This document shows, in pieces, positions 1 through 7,532 of a DNA stretch of 37,082 nucleotides (the first letter of the stretch is position 1; the number at the start of each line of letters is the position of its first letter). The stretch is taken from positions 1 through 37,082 of the forward strand of contig JBKBLE010000023.1 in NCBI GenBank assembly GCA_046296655.1. Reading direction: 5' to 3'. The DNA is from Cloacibacterium sp046296655. GTDB taxonomy: Bacteria; Bacteroidota; Bacteroidia; Flavobacteriales; Weeksellaceae. Under the pieces are notes generated by a model. The model made no database searches. It was not told where the DNA came from and saw nothing but the letters and a program-made list of their open reading frames with translations. The position numbers and the translations under genes were made by a program.

Positions 1-108
1 CAATAATATTTAATTTTTATAAATCTTCAAAATTGTTTCAAAATTGCAATTATGCTTTAAAACGGACATTCAAATAATTTTTTAATTCCCAAAAAAGAGA
101 TACTTTTT

Positions 109-1005
109 CTATTTAAAAAATTTATTCAAAATTCTAAATATTAAAAAAGGCAGACGAAGGTTAAGGCACAAACTTAGAATTTTATCTTTAAAAGGATAGT
201 AATGGTATTGTGCAATAAGTTTTTTATTTTGGTTACCATTGAAGTAATTAACCTTAAAATAATTGTCAATATTTTGTTTGCCAATACCTGTTTTATCAAA
301 TTTCATTTTAAGAATTAAATCTTCTTCTAGAATAATGTTTTCTTTGACTTTGGAGATGTTTTGTTCGTGTAATCTGTAATAAGCTAGTTTTTCTGGGATA
401 TAGCCTATCCAATAATGTTCACTTATTTTCAGCCATCTGTAATAGTCTTCTACAATAATATCAGTAGGGTATTTGCCTGTTTTTTTTAGGGCTTCGGTTC
501 TCATGAGTACAGTGAGTGCAGCCATTCTGTTTCCTAAGACTAATTTTTCTCTTAGTTCTTCTTTGGTAAGATATTGATTGGCGTTATAGTCTGCTATGTC
601 TTTTGTAACTTCAGACTTATCATTAATTGCCCATGTATCTGTAAACACCATTCCGTAATCATTTCCCAGCTCTTCTAACCTGTTTACACATTTTTCTATC
701 GCTTCTGGATGTAGATAATCATCTGCGGCAATAAATTTCACGTATTTCCCTTCAATTAAATCAAAACACTCATTAAGGGTAGTGGTTAATCCTGTGTTTT
801 TTGTATGAAAATTCTTAATGGCGGGATAATTATTTTTTTCGAGCCAGTTTTCATAAACTTCTACACTATTATCTTTAGAGGCATCATCTGCTACTATAAG
901 TTGAATACTAGGGTAGGTTTGCGCCTTAATGCTGTTTAGATTTTCTTCTAGAAAATGCGCATGGTTATAACTTACGACAACGATACTTACAAGTGGCTTT
1001 TCCAA
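109..1005 (-). CDS. GT2-family glycosyltransferase
   Basis: Family 2 (GT-A fold) glycosyltransferase of 298 residues, expected to add one sugar to a surface glycan at the cytoplasmic face of the inner membrane. The protein opens with the first Rossmann strand (SIVVVSYNHA, residues 7-16). An ADDAS motif follows near residue 40, and AADDYLHP near residues 93-100 supplies the DXD-like metal/nucleotide-sugar site. The gene must start at a TTG codon at 1005, because no ATG lies upstream of the first strand before the in-frame stop at 1018. It begins 5 bp after the aminotransferase stop, so it is the last visible gene of the polysaccharide operon. Donor and acceptor cannot be told from sequence. 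As it adjoins the amino-sugar genes, transfer of that sugar is one possibility (inference). Confidence 0.88.
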   Translation of the reverse strand: MEKPLVSIVVVSYNHAHFLEENLNSIKAQTYPSIQLIVADDASKDNSVEVYENWLEKNNYPAIKNFHTKNTGLTTTLNECFDLIEGKYVKFIAADDYLHPEAIEKCVNRLEELGNDYGMVFTDTWAINDKSEVTKDIADYNANQYLTKEELREKLVLGNRMAALTVLMRTEALKKTGKYPTDIIVEDYYRWLKISEHYWIGYIPEKLAYYRLHEQNISKVKENIILEEDLILKMKFDKTGIGKQNIDNYFKVNYFNGNQNKKLIAQYHYYPFKDKILSLCLNLRLPFLIFRILNKFFK

Positions 1006-1010
1006 ATTTT

Positions 1011-2111
1011 CTAAAATTTATTCAAAAGATTAATAACAGTGCTTACTTCTTCTTGGGTGAGTACTTGTGACATTGGCAAACTTAATACTTCTCTGTGTAT
1101 TTTTTCTGTAATGGGTAAAGAATAATTTTGTAATTCTTTATATGCTTCTTGATGGTGCGGTGGTATTGGATAATGAATAAGCGTTTGCACCCCGTTTTCT
1201 GTTAAATATTCTTGAAGTTTTTCTCGGTCTTCTGTTCGTACTACAAAAACATGATATACATGGCTGTTTTCTTCTATTTTATGCTGAGGAAGAATTATTT
1301 TCGGGTTGTTAATTTCAGATAAATATCTTTTGGCAATTTCTTTTCTTTTTTGGTTTTCGGCATCTAGGTATTTTAGTTTTACAGAAAGTACAGCAGCTTG
1401 TATTTCGTCTAATCTAGAATTAAGGCCTTGATATTGGTTTACATATTTTTTCTGAGAGCCATAATTAGCCAGAGCTCTTATGCAAGTTGCCAAGGTTACG
1501 TCTTTGCAGGTAACAGCACCTGCATCTCCTAATGCACCAAGATTTTTGCCAGGGTAGAAACTAAAACCTGCGGCGTCTCCTAGATTACCAGATTTTGTGC
1601 CTTGCCAATTTGCCCCAATGGCTTGTGCATTGTCTTCTACTATTTTGAGTTGGTGTTTTTTTGCTAATGCAGTTAATTTTTCATCAAAGACTATACTACC
1701 ATAAAGGTGTACCAAAAGTATGGCTTTGGTTTTGGGAGAGATTTTTTCTTCTATTTTTTCTAGGTCTATGTTATACGTTTCTAGGTCTGGTTCTACTAAA
1801 ACAGGAACTAAGCCATTGTCTGATAAGGCTAGAATAGAAGCAATGTAAGTATTAGCAGGAACAATTACTTCGTCACCGGGTTTCATGATGCCTAATTCTA
1901 TATAGGCTTTGAAAATCAATCTAAGTGCATCTAAACCATTGGCTACTCCTATTGCATGTGGAACTTGGCAATAAGAAGCCAATTCTTGCTCGAAGGTTTT
2001 TACTTTATCCCCTAGAAGATACCAACCTGAACGGAAGGTTTCTAAAAGGGCTTGTTCTATCTCTTCCTGATGAAGAAGATTTATTTTTTGTAGGTCTAGA
2101 AATTTAATCAT
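1011..2111 (-). CDS. DegT/DnrJ/EryC1/StrS aminotransferase, FdtB/QdtB-like (dTDP-3-keto-6-deoxyhexose 3-aminotransferase)
   Basis: PLP-dependent sugar aminotransferase that should convert dTDP-3-keto-6-deoxyhexose to the 3-amino sugar, using glutamate as usual for the family. I choose the ATG at 2111 (MIKFLDL, 366 residues), because homologues begin with this strand. An ATG at 2159 would add 16 unconserved residues inside the upstream gene. With this start, the PLP-binding Asp of VEDNAQA is D160 and the Schiff-base Lys of FYPGKNLGALGD is K189. The start overlaps the acetyltransferase stop by 8 bp, indicating translational coupling. The assignment to the C3 position rests on the adjacent ketoisomerase and acetyltransferase plus RmlA/RmlB in the same cluster. 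On its own the protein could equally be a C4 aminotransferase. Confidence 0.9.
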   Translation of the reverse strand: MIKFLDLQKINLLHQEEIEQALLETFRSGWYLLGDKVKTFEQELASYCQVPHAIGVANGLDALRLIFKAYIELGIMKPGDEVIVPANTYIASILALSDNGLVPVLVEPDLETYNIDLEKIEEKISPKTKAILLVHLYGSIVFDEKLTALAKKHQLKIVEDNAQAIGANWQGTKSGNLGDAAGFSFYPGKNLGALGDAGAVTCKDVTLATCIRALANYGSQKKYVNQYQGLNSRLDEIQAAVLSVKLKYLDAENQKRKEIAKRYLSEINNPKIILPQHKIEENSHVYHVFVVRTEDREKLQEYLTENGVQTLIHYPIPPHHQEAYKELQNYSLPITEKIHREVLSLPMSQVLTQEEVSTVINLLNKF

Positions 2112-2565
2112 TTGATAACTTTTTATGAAATTTTGCAGGATTACCCAACCATATTTCATTTGCAGGAATATCTTTAGTTACTACACTTCCAGCACCAATT
2201 AAAGCATTTTCTCCTAAGGTAATACCTGCAAGTATAGTAGCGTTTGCTCCTATTGAGGCTCCTTTTTTTATTGTAGTTTTTTTGAGTTCAAAGTTTTTGT
2301 TTTTAGATTTAGGAAATAAATCATTGGTAAAAGTAACATTTGGGCCAATGAAAACATCGTCTTCTATTGTTATACCATCCCAAATTTGTACGCCAGGTTT
2401 TATGGTAACATTGTCTCCAATTTTCACATCATTTTCTATAAAAACATTACAGTTGATGTTACAATTCTTACCAATACTTGCATTTTCTAAAATGACACAA
2501 AACTGCCATATAGTAGTTCCTTTGCCAATATTTTTAGATTGTACATCTGCTAAATGATGTATCAT
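2104..2565 (-). CDS. Left-handed beta-helix sugar N-acetyltransferase, FdtC/QdtC-like
   Basis: Acetyl-CoA-dependent acyltransferase of 153 residues, built almost entirely of hexapeptide repeats ([LIV]-G-x-x-x-x, visible throughout from IGKGTTIW to IGAGSVVTKDI). It should acetylate the 3-amino group made by the aminotransferase to give a dTDP-3-acetamido-3,6-dideoxyhexose. The loop NDLFPKSK (about residues 82-89) and the C-terminal GNPAKFHKK are typical of the WbpD/FdtC-like hexapeptide family. The ATG overlaps the ketoisomerase stop as ATGA (2562-2565), and the 3' end overlaps the aminotransferase start by 8 bp, so three enzymes of one pathway are translationally coupled. The acyl donor is taken as acetyl-CoA by family; formyl or other acyl groups cannot be excluded. 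Confidence 0.88.
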   Translation of the reverse strand: MIHHLADVQSKNIGKGTTIWQFCVILENASIGKNCNINCNVFIENDVKIGDNVTIKPGVQIWDGITIEDDVFIGPNVTFTNDLFPKSKNKNFELKKTTIKKGASIGANATILAGITLGENALIGAGSVVTKDIPANEIWLGNPAKFHKKLSND

Positions 2566-2963
2566 ACGCCTAATTTTTTAAATTCGTCATAATCTCTAAT
2601 GTAATCTTCTGCGGTGTAAACTTCTGAAGCTAAACAAAGCAATACGGCGTTATGAGAAAACTGTATATCTCGCCAGTATTTCTCAGGGAGAAATAAACCT
2701 TTATTGGGAGTGTCTAATACAAAAGTTTCTTTGTTTCCTTGTAAATCTTCGGTGGTAAAAGTAATGATGCCAGAAACAGCAAATATCACTTGATTTAATT
2801 TTCTATGAGCATGACCACCACGCAAGACATCGTTGGGTGTAAAATAAGTCCAATAAACTCTTTTAATTTCAAAAGGAATATTTTTTTGGTACTCTGCTAC
2901 TGTGATATATCCCAAAGAAGGACTCCCAATTTTTTCTAATTCTATGATGTGAGGTTTATTCAT
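2562..2963 (-). CDS. dTDP-4-keto-6-deoxyglucose 3,4-ketoisomerase, FdtA/QdtA (WxcM-like cupin)
   Basis: Small cupin of 133 residues that moves the keto group of dTDP-4-keto-6-deoxyglucose from C4 to C3, creating the substrate for the aminotransferase. Family features are IPFEIKRVYW (residues 29-38), the His-rich active-site strand RGGHAHRKLNQ (48-58), GLFLPEKYWRDI and the C-terminal TAEDYIRDYDEF. The FdtA (galacto product) and QdtA (gluco product) branches differ at two active-site positions. From memory of published QdtA mutants these are Tyr versus Arg near residue 17 and Arg versus His after the conserved Trp. This protein has Leu at the first and Arg (WRD) at the second, so it matches neither branch fully and leans towards QdtA. 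The final sugar stereochemistry is therefore open. The start overlaps the upstream GT61 gene by 8 bp. Confidence 0.88.
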   Translation of the reverse strand: MNKPHIIELEKIGSPSLGYITVAEYQKNIPFEIKRVYWTYFTPNDVLRGGHAHRKLNQVIFAVSGIITFTTEDLQGNKETFVLDTPNKGLFLPEKYWRDIQFSHNAVLLCLASEVYTAEDYIRDYDEFKKLGV

Positions 2964-4149
2964 AACTTTTTAATATAGACTTTATATCTTCTAAATTAAT
3001 TCTAAAATTACTTTCTGAATGGTCTAATTTATTTCCAGAATAGTAGGAGTAAGTAAGATCAATATTAAATATTTGTGCTAAATTACTAAATGCATTGAAA
3101 GAATTAAAAAAAATTGGAGAAAATATAATAGCTTTAGTGTTTTGTTTACAAAATATTAAATTACTCCAAGCTGCACCAGTTGTTCCGATGATAATTTCTG
3201 CTGAATTAAAAATTTTAATTTGCTGTTCTAAGGTTAATGTACTTGAGTCTATTTTTTCAAATCCATTTTTCTCTAGATATACTAAAACTTCATTTTGATT
3301 CTGAGCAATTCTGTGAGTGTTTTCACGCCATAGAAATATTTTTTTATTTAAATTATTTTCTTCTTTTATGTAATTTAGTAATAATTTCTCTCTTAGTATA
3401 TATAGGTATTTTTCTCTAAAATAAGCAGTATTTGCATTATTGATATTAGGATTAATTTTATTAAATTCAATTTTATTTATTTCGTTTATGAAAAACAGTT
3501 TTTTAACCTTATAGTTTTGTTTTCTATTTAGAAGTTTAATAGTGTAGTGTTTCTCATTTATCAATGCTTCAAGAGCTTGTTTCATTGTTGGGTAGTTACA
3601 AATGTCGTCACTAATTAATATGGTTTTGCAATTTGTTTCTTCTAACAGTAAAGTTTTAGGGAGTATTTCAATTAAGTAGTGATACCAATTCCAGCATCCG
3701 TTTCCTCCAAGAAAAAAGCCTTCTTCTATAATTTCATCAAAAGAAATATCAGCAACTGCATATGTTTTATTATGATATTTTATGTTTCCTTCATTAAACC
3801 TTTCATTATCGTTTATTCTTTCAAAATATAATTTACCGTTTTTGACTATGGCAGAACTATTAATATTTATTATTGGATTTTCAATAGAAAAAATATTTAA
3901 ACTAGGTATAGTTAATGTCTTAAACTTATTTTCTTGATTTAAAGATTTTTGTTCAAAAGAATTAAATTTAAGTTGGGGCTCTATTTCTTTTAATTTTTCA
4001 AGTTTATGAATGTTTTCAATTTTGAGAACAGATAATTTTTTTTTGTAAATAAAATTGTAAATTGTTATTTGTATTTTTTTTATGGTGTAAGAAACGTCTG
4101 TAGTCTCGGACGTAAGTATTTTTTTTATTAAAGATTTGAACTTATTCAT
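2956..4149 (-). CDS. GT61-family (DUF563) glycosyltransferase
   Basis: Protein of 397 residues matching the GT61/DUF563 pattern seen in capsule and O-antigen clusters. It has a central FFLGGNGCWNWYHYLIE block (about residues 145-161), a strand-Arg motif IFLWREN (R275), a conserved NE pair (286-287) and a late nucleotide-binding motif IIGTTGAAWSNLIF (about 320-333). Many relatives have GxHGA in that last motif; here the His is Thr, which may be a real divergence. I choose ATG at 4149 (MNKFKSL); a TTG at 4161 is also open. The gene overlaps the wzt stop by 8 bp. Its base composition is very low in G+C (13 of 60 in bases 3901-3960), like the 3' half of wzt and unlike the rest of the cluster. This suggests it was acquired together with that segment. 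Donor sugar unknown. Confidence 0.8.
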   Translation of the reverse strand: MNKFKSLIKKILTSETTDVSYTIKKIQITIYNFIYKKKLSVLKIENIHKLEKLKEIEPQLKFNSFEQKSLNQENKFKTLTIPSLNIFSIENPIININSSAIVKNGKLYFERINDNERFNEGNIKYHNKTYAVADISFDEIIEEGFFLGGNGCWNWYHYLIEILPKTLLLEETNCKTILISDDICNYPTMKQALEALINEKHYTIKLLNRKQNYKVKKLFFINEINKIEFNKINPNINNANTAYFREKYLYILREKLLLNYIKEENNLNKKIFLWRENTHRIAQNQNEVLVYLEKNGFEKIDSSTLTLEQQIKIFNSAEIIIGTTGAAWSNLIFCKQNTKAIIFSPIFFNSFNAFSNLAQIFNIDLTYSYYSGNKLDHSESNFRINLEDIKSILKSYE

Positions 4150-5407
4150 AATACCATTCAAAATTTGTTTTAATAAATCCAGGTTCTTTTCCCATCCAAC
4201 TGCCTAAATCTTTTCTAGATTCTAAAACGTTAAAGGATAAAAAATCTTCTTCATACAGTAAGGCTTTTTGCTTATTTTGTATTATATATAAAGAGATAGA
4301 ATAGTTGTCTATGTTTAGAAAGTTTTTAGGAATTTCAAATTTAACTTTATTAGCACCATATTTTAGTGGTTTATCTGAGTTATGAGAGGTGAAAACGATT
4401 AAATTTTCTGAATTTTTAAAAACAAAAGAAAGATGATATCTATTTATATTATCTAAAATTTCGCAATTTGTTTCAATGAAAATATCAGTATTTTCATCAA
4501 TCTCTTCTAATTCTTTATTATTATTGTCAATTAAAGAAATTTTTGTGAGTTTAAAATTATTATTAGAATAATCTGAAATCTCACTAAAAATTGCAGAATG
4601 ATTGGTTGATTTTTTATAAGAGTTGTATTCTATGATTGATTTATTTACATCACCTATATATTTTATTGTGCCATTTTCTAATAAAATTCCATTATTACAA
4701 AGGGTTTTCACCGCTGTCATATTATGACTCACAAAAAGCACCGTCCTCCCTTCGCCTTTACTCACATCTCCCATTTTGCCCAAGCATTTTTTTTGAAATT
4801 CTGCATCGCCTACTGCCAATACTTCATCTACGATGAGGATTTCAGATTCTAGATGTGCGGCTACTGCAAAGGCCAAACGAACGTACATCCCGCTAGAGTA
4901 TCTTTTCACAGGAGTGTCTATATATCTTTCAACGCCAGAAAAATCTACAATTTCGTCAAATTTTCGGGTAATTTCTTTTCGGGTCATCCCTAGAATAGCG
5001 CCATTCAGGTAAATGTTTTCTCTACCCGTCATTTCTGGGTGAAAACCTGTGCCCACTTCTAGCAAAGAGGCTATTCTGCCTTTGGTATAGATATTTCCTG
5101 TGGTAGGTTTGGTTACACGGCTCAGCAATTTAAGCAGGGTAGATTTTCCAGCGCCATTTCTGCCAATAATTCCTACAGCATCTCCTTGTTCTATTTCAAA
5201 ATTAATATCTCGCAGAGACCATACGTAATCGCTGTGTCCTTTGGTGCTTCTATCATTGGTTTCGCCTATTTTGAGATAAGGGTCTTCCTTGCCTCTTATT
5301 TTATGCCAAAAACGATTCAGGTCGTGGGTTAGTGTTCCTGTACCTACCTGCCCAAGACGATATTGCTTAGAAATGTTTTCAGCTTTTATGACGATGTTTT
5401 TATTCAA
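4142..5407 (-). CDS. wzt: ABC-2 polysaccharide exporter ATPase with C-terminal glycan-recognition domain (Wzt)
   Basis: Nucleotide-binding subunit of the exporter that moves lipid-linked O-antigen or capsule-like glycan across the inner membrane with Wzm. Of 421 residues, 1 to about 255 are the ATPase: Walker A GRNGAGKST (82-90), signature YSSGM (170-174), Walker B ILIVDE (190-195) and the switch His in VSHN (H228). Residues from about 265 to 421 form a separate beta-rich domain, as in Wzt proteins that read the modified non-reducing end of a finished chain. This implies ABC-dependent synthesis with a terminal cap. The ATPase half has ordinary composition (28 of 60 G+C in bases 4801-4860). 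The C-terminal half is strikingly AT-rich (14 of 60 in 4561-4620), pointing to a mosaic gene. It is separated from wzm by 256 bp of tandem-repeat DNA, unusual for this pair. Confidence 0.93.
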   Translation of the reverse strand: MNKNIVIKAENISKQYRLGQVGTGTLTHDLNRFWHKIRGKEDPYLKIGETNDRSTKGHSDYVWSLRDINFEIEQGDAVGIIGRNGAGKSTLLKLLSRVTKPTTGNIYTKGRIASLLEVGTGFHPEMTGRENIYLNGAILGMTRKEITRKFDEIVDFSGVERYIDTPVKRYSSGMYVRLAFAVAAHLESEILIVDEVLAVGDAEFQKKCLGKMGDVSKGEGRTVLFVSHNMTAVKTLCNNGILLENGTIKYIGDVNKSIIEYNSYKKSTNHSAIFSEISDYSNNNFKLTKISLIDNNNKELEEIDENTDIFIETNCEILDNINRYHLSFVFKNSENLIVFTSHNSDKPLKYGANKVKFEIPKNFLNIDNYSISLYIIQNKQKALLYEEDFLSFNVLESRKDLGSWMGKEPGFIKTNFEWYYE

Positions 5408-5418
5408 TTTTTGTGTGG

Positions 5419-5562
5419 GTTATGAGGTTATAAAGTTATAAAGTTATGAGGTTATAAAGTTAAAAGGTTATAAAGTTATAAAGTTAAAAGGTTAAAAGGT
5501 TATGAGGTTATGAGGTTATGAGGTTATGAGGTTATAAAGTTATGAGGTTATAAACTTATGAA
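5419..5562. repeat. 18-unit 8-bp tandem array between wzm and wzt
   Basis: Eighteen consecutive 8-bp units in perfect register. On the plus strand they are GTTATGAG, GTTATAAA or GTTAAAAG, and the last is degenerate (CTTATGAA). The three variants are shuffled rather than blocked, so the array has expanded and contracted by whole units. It lies 12 bp upstream of the wzt start in the wzt mRNA leader. Multiples of 8 bp contain stops in all frames, so it is not coding. No spacer-repeat alternation exists, so it is not a CRISPR. Confidence 0.95.
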
Positions 5563-5614
5563 GGATTTGGTAATTAGTATTTCTTAATACTTTGTTTTTT
5601 TATTCTTTTACTTC

Positions 5615-5654
5615 ATCATCAAATTTTCAAATTTTCACATTATCACATTATCAC
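5615..5654. repeat. 5-unit 8-bp tandem array after wzm, opposite orientation
   Basis: Five 8-bp units on the plus strand: ATCATCAA, ATTTTCAA, ATTTTCAC, ATTATCAC, ATTATCAC, followed by a partial ATCAC, ending 9 bp from the wzm stop. The units end in CAA or CAC, whereas the 18-unit array begins each unit with GTTA, so the two arrays face each other. Between them lie 52 bp (5563-5614) of AT-rich DNA with no ORF. Confidence 0.85.
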
Positions 5655-5663
5655 ATCACTATT

Positions 5664-6512
5664 TTACACCGTATCCATAAACCCTTTTTCAACTTTGTTG
5701 AAAATTACGGTTCCTATCGCGAGTAAAATTAGGATAATAACGCTACTGTACACCAACATAATAGGATGGAATTCGCCCACACCCATCCAAGCATATTTGA
5801 AGCCTTCAAAAATACCAGTTAGCGGATTGTATTTAGCATAAGGCTGAATTTTAGCAGATAACATAGAGGTGGGATAGATAACGGGTGTAGCATACATATA
5901 CAAACTTATTCCAAAAGACAAAAGCATGCTGAGGTCTCTGTATTTGGTGGTTAATGAAGAAAAAATCATTCCTACTCCCAATGCAAAAAGAGACATGAGC
6001 AAAATAAATATAGGGGTGAATAAAATCCACCAATTAGGTGTTACCTCTCCTTTATACCAATAATAGAAGAAAACAACAAGAAATAGTAGAAATTGAACAC
6101 CGAATCTCATGAGATTAGAAATAACAATGGTAATAGGCATTACCAATCTAGGGAAATAGACTTTTCCGAAAATCCCTGCATTTCCTACAAAAACGTTAGA
6201 AGTACCTCCTAATGAACTAGAAAAATAGTTCCAAAGCGTTACTCCTGCGAGATAAAAAAGAATTTTAGGGGCGCCATCTGTAGATAAATTGGCAATGTTG
6301 CCAAATACAATAAGATAAACTACGGTAGTAAAGATGGGGTTGATAAAAAACCAAAGAGGCCCCAAAATGGTTTGTTTAAAACTAGAAACAAAATCTCTTT
6401 TTACAAACATATAGACCAAATCTCGGTAGTCCCAAACTTCTTTTAAGTTTAATTTGAATAAAGAATGTTCAGAGCTAATGACATTAGTCCATTCTGTGTT
6501 TTTATGTTCCAT
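5664..6512 (-). CDS. wzm: ABC-2 polysaccharide exporter permease (Wzm)
   Basis: Integral membrane subunit of the glycan exporter, partner of the Wzt ATPase. It has about six membrane spans, visible as hydrophobic blocks separated by charged loops. The typical amphipathic N-terminal stretch LKEVWDYRDLVYMFVKRDF precedes the first span, and FIFGNIANLS-like and TPVIYP-like segments of the ABC-2 fold are recognisable (VFGNIANLS; YATPVIYP). I prefer the ATG at 6512 (282 residues). The ATG at 6536 adds eight residues but would leave only about 10 nt of leader from the putative promoter. The protein ends 9 bp before the CAC-type repeat array. Export of O-antigen versus capsule cannot be decided here because no ligase or capsule-specific gene is visible. 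Confidence 0.92.
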   Translation of the reverse strand: MEHKNTEWTNVISSEHSLFKLNLKEVWDYRDLVYMFVKRDFVSSFKQTILGPLWFFINPIFTTVVYLIVFGNIANLSTDGAPKILFYLAGVTLWNYFSSSLGGTSNVFVGNAGIFGKVYFPRLVMPITIVISNLMRFGVQFLLFLVVFFYYWYKGEVTPNWWILFTPIFILLMSLFALGVGMIFSSLTTKYRDLSMLLSFGISLYMYATPVIYPTSMLSAKIQPYAKYNPLTGIFEGFKYAWMGVGEFHPIMLVYSSVIILILLAIGTVIFNKVEKGFMDTV

Positions 6513-6551
6513 CTGTGTTTTAATAATATGTGCCAAAAAGAAGTTTAATTA

Positions 6552-6585
6552 CAAAAATATAGAAAATCTTCCTAATGGTTGTAAA
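6552..6585 (-). promoter_or_regulatory. Candidate wzm promoter (TTTA, 22 nt, TATTTTTG)
   Basis: On the minus strand a -7 element TATTTTTG (6559-6552) matches TAnnTTTG exactly. A weak -33 element TTTA (6585-6582) lies 22 nt upstream. The expected transcript start near 6545 leaves a leader of about 33 nt to the preferred wzm ATG. With the hairpins just upstream, it suggests the exporter genes can be a separate transcription unit. Confidence 0.45.
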
Positions 6586-6630
6586 AAAATAGATTGATCT
6601 ATCTCTACCTTATAATCAGGTAGTTTTTTT
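6583..6630 (-). terminator. Twin hairpins between rmlA and wzm, candidate terminator/attenuator
   Basis: Directly after the rmlA stop, the minus-strand transcript can form a CTACCT/AGGTAG hairpin with a 7-nt loop. A second small hairpin ATAGAT-CA-ATCTAT follows, and then seven U (6589-6583). In plus-strand reading the first hairpin is followed by seven T, so it could also stop antisense transcription. Both stems are short, so efficiency is uncertain. Confidence 0.45.
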
Positions 6631-7486
6631 ACAATAATTTTTTTAAATAATCACCATAGCCACTTTTGCCATATTTTTCGGCAGCGGCTAGGAGTTGCTC
6701 TTTATTGATAAAACCTTTCTTATAGGCTATTTCTTCTATGCAAGAAATTTTGAAACCTTGTCTTTTTTCTAAAACTTTTACAAATTCTGAAGCTTCGTGA
6801 AGAGAATCAAAAGTTCCTGTGTCTAGCCAAGCCGTTCCGCGAGACATTACGCCCACTTCTAATTCTCCTTTTTCTAGATATACTTTGTTCACATCTGTAA
6901 TTTCTAATTCGCCTCTAGGAGAGGGTTTCAGATTCTTGGCAATTTCTACCACAGTGTTATCATAGAAATATAAACCTGGAACTGCGTAATTAGATTTTGG
7001 TTCTATAGGTTTTTCTTCAATAGAAACAGCTTTATAATTTTCATCAAATTCTACTACACCATATCTTTCTGGATCAGAAACTTGATAAGCGAAAACGCAA
7101 CCTCCCTTTACGTCTGTTTTGCTTTCTAAAAGCTTTGGTAAACCACTTCCGTAGAATATATTATCTCCCAAAACTAGAGCAACAGAATCGTCACCAATAA
7201 ATTCTTCTCCTAAAATAAAGGCTTGAGCTAAACCATCTGGAGAAGGCTGAATTTTGTATTCGAACTTACAGCCAATAGAAGAACCATCTCCCAATAATTT
7301 TTTGAAGGCTTCTTGGTCGTGAGGCGTGGTAATAATTAAAATTTCTTTAATACCTGCTAATAATAAAATAGACAAAGGATAATAAATCATCGGTTTGTCA
7401 TAAACAGGCATTAATTGTTTGCTCACTGCAATGGTTAATGGGTAGAGTCTGGTTCCAGAGCCTCCCGCGAGGATAATTCCTTTCAT
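6629..7486 (-). CDS. rmlA: Glucose-1-phosphate thymidylyltransferase
   Basis: Makes dTDP-glucose from dTTP and glucose 1-phosphate, the first step towards dTDP-6-deoxyhexoses. At 285 residues it has normal family length. The nucleotide-binding signature GGSGTRLYP is at residues 8-16, followed by KQLMPVYDKPMIYYPLS, the GDNIFYGSG metal/substrate loop, and EEKP and GLYFYD motifs, all of the RmlA/RfbA family. No frameshift or missing motif was seen. Its stop coincides with the T-run of the twin-hairpin element. Upstream lie 46 bp of repeat-bearing spacer and the IVP gene, which separates it from rmlB; the two usually sit together. rmlC and rmlD are absent from the window, so the pathway probably diverts to the ketoisomerase rather than to rhamnose (inference, as they may lie elsewhere). 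Confidence 0.97.
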   Translation of the reverse strand: MKGIILAGGSGTRLYPLTIAVSKQLMPVYDKPMIYYPLSILLLAGIKEILIITTPHDQEAFKKLLGDGSSIGCKFEYKIQPSPDGLAQAFILGEEFIGDDSVALVLGDNIFYGSGLPKLLESKTDVKGGCVFAYQVSDPERYGVVEFDENYKAVSIEEKPIEPKSNYAVPGLYFYDNTVVEIAKNLKPSPRGELEITDVNKVYLEKGELEVGVMSRGTAWLDTGTFDSLHEASEFVKVLEKRQGFKISCIEEIAYKKGFINKEQLLAAAEKYGKSGYGDYLKKLL

Positions 7487-7489
7487 TGT

Positions 7490-7528
7490 GTTAAGGGTTA
7501 GAATGTTATAAAGTTAAAGGGTTAAAAA
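7490..7528. repeat. 8-bp GTTA-type units downstream of the IVP gene
   Basis: Plus-strand units GTTAAGGG, then a 7-nt TTAGAAT, then GTTATAAA, GTTAAAGG and GTTAAAAA, ending four bases before the IVP stop codon. GTTATAAA is identical to a unit of the array at 5419-5562 and in the same orientation. Confidence 0.8.
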
Positions 7529-7532
7529 GTAT

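Noticed and set aside
1..108. Partial gene at the left edge
   Set aside because: The longest minus-strand frame from an ATG (position 69) closes after 19 codons; nothing supports a gene here.
5419..5562. CRISPR array
   Set aside because: Units are 8 bp, contiguous, without spacers, and no cas gene is in the window.
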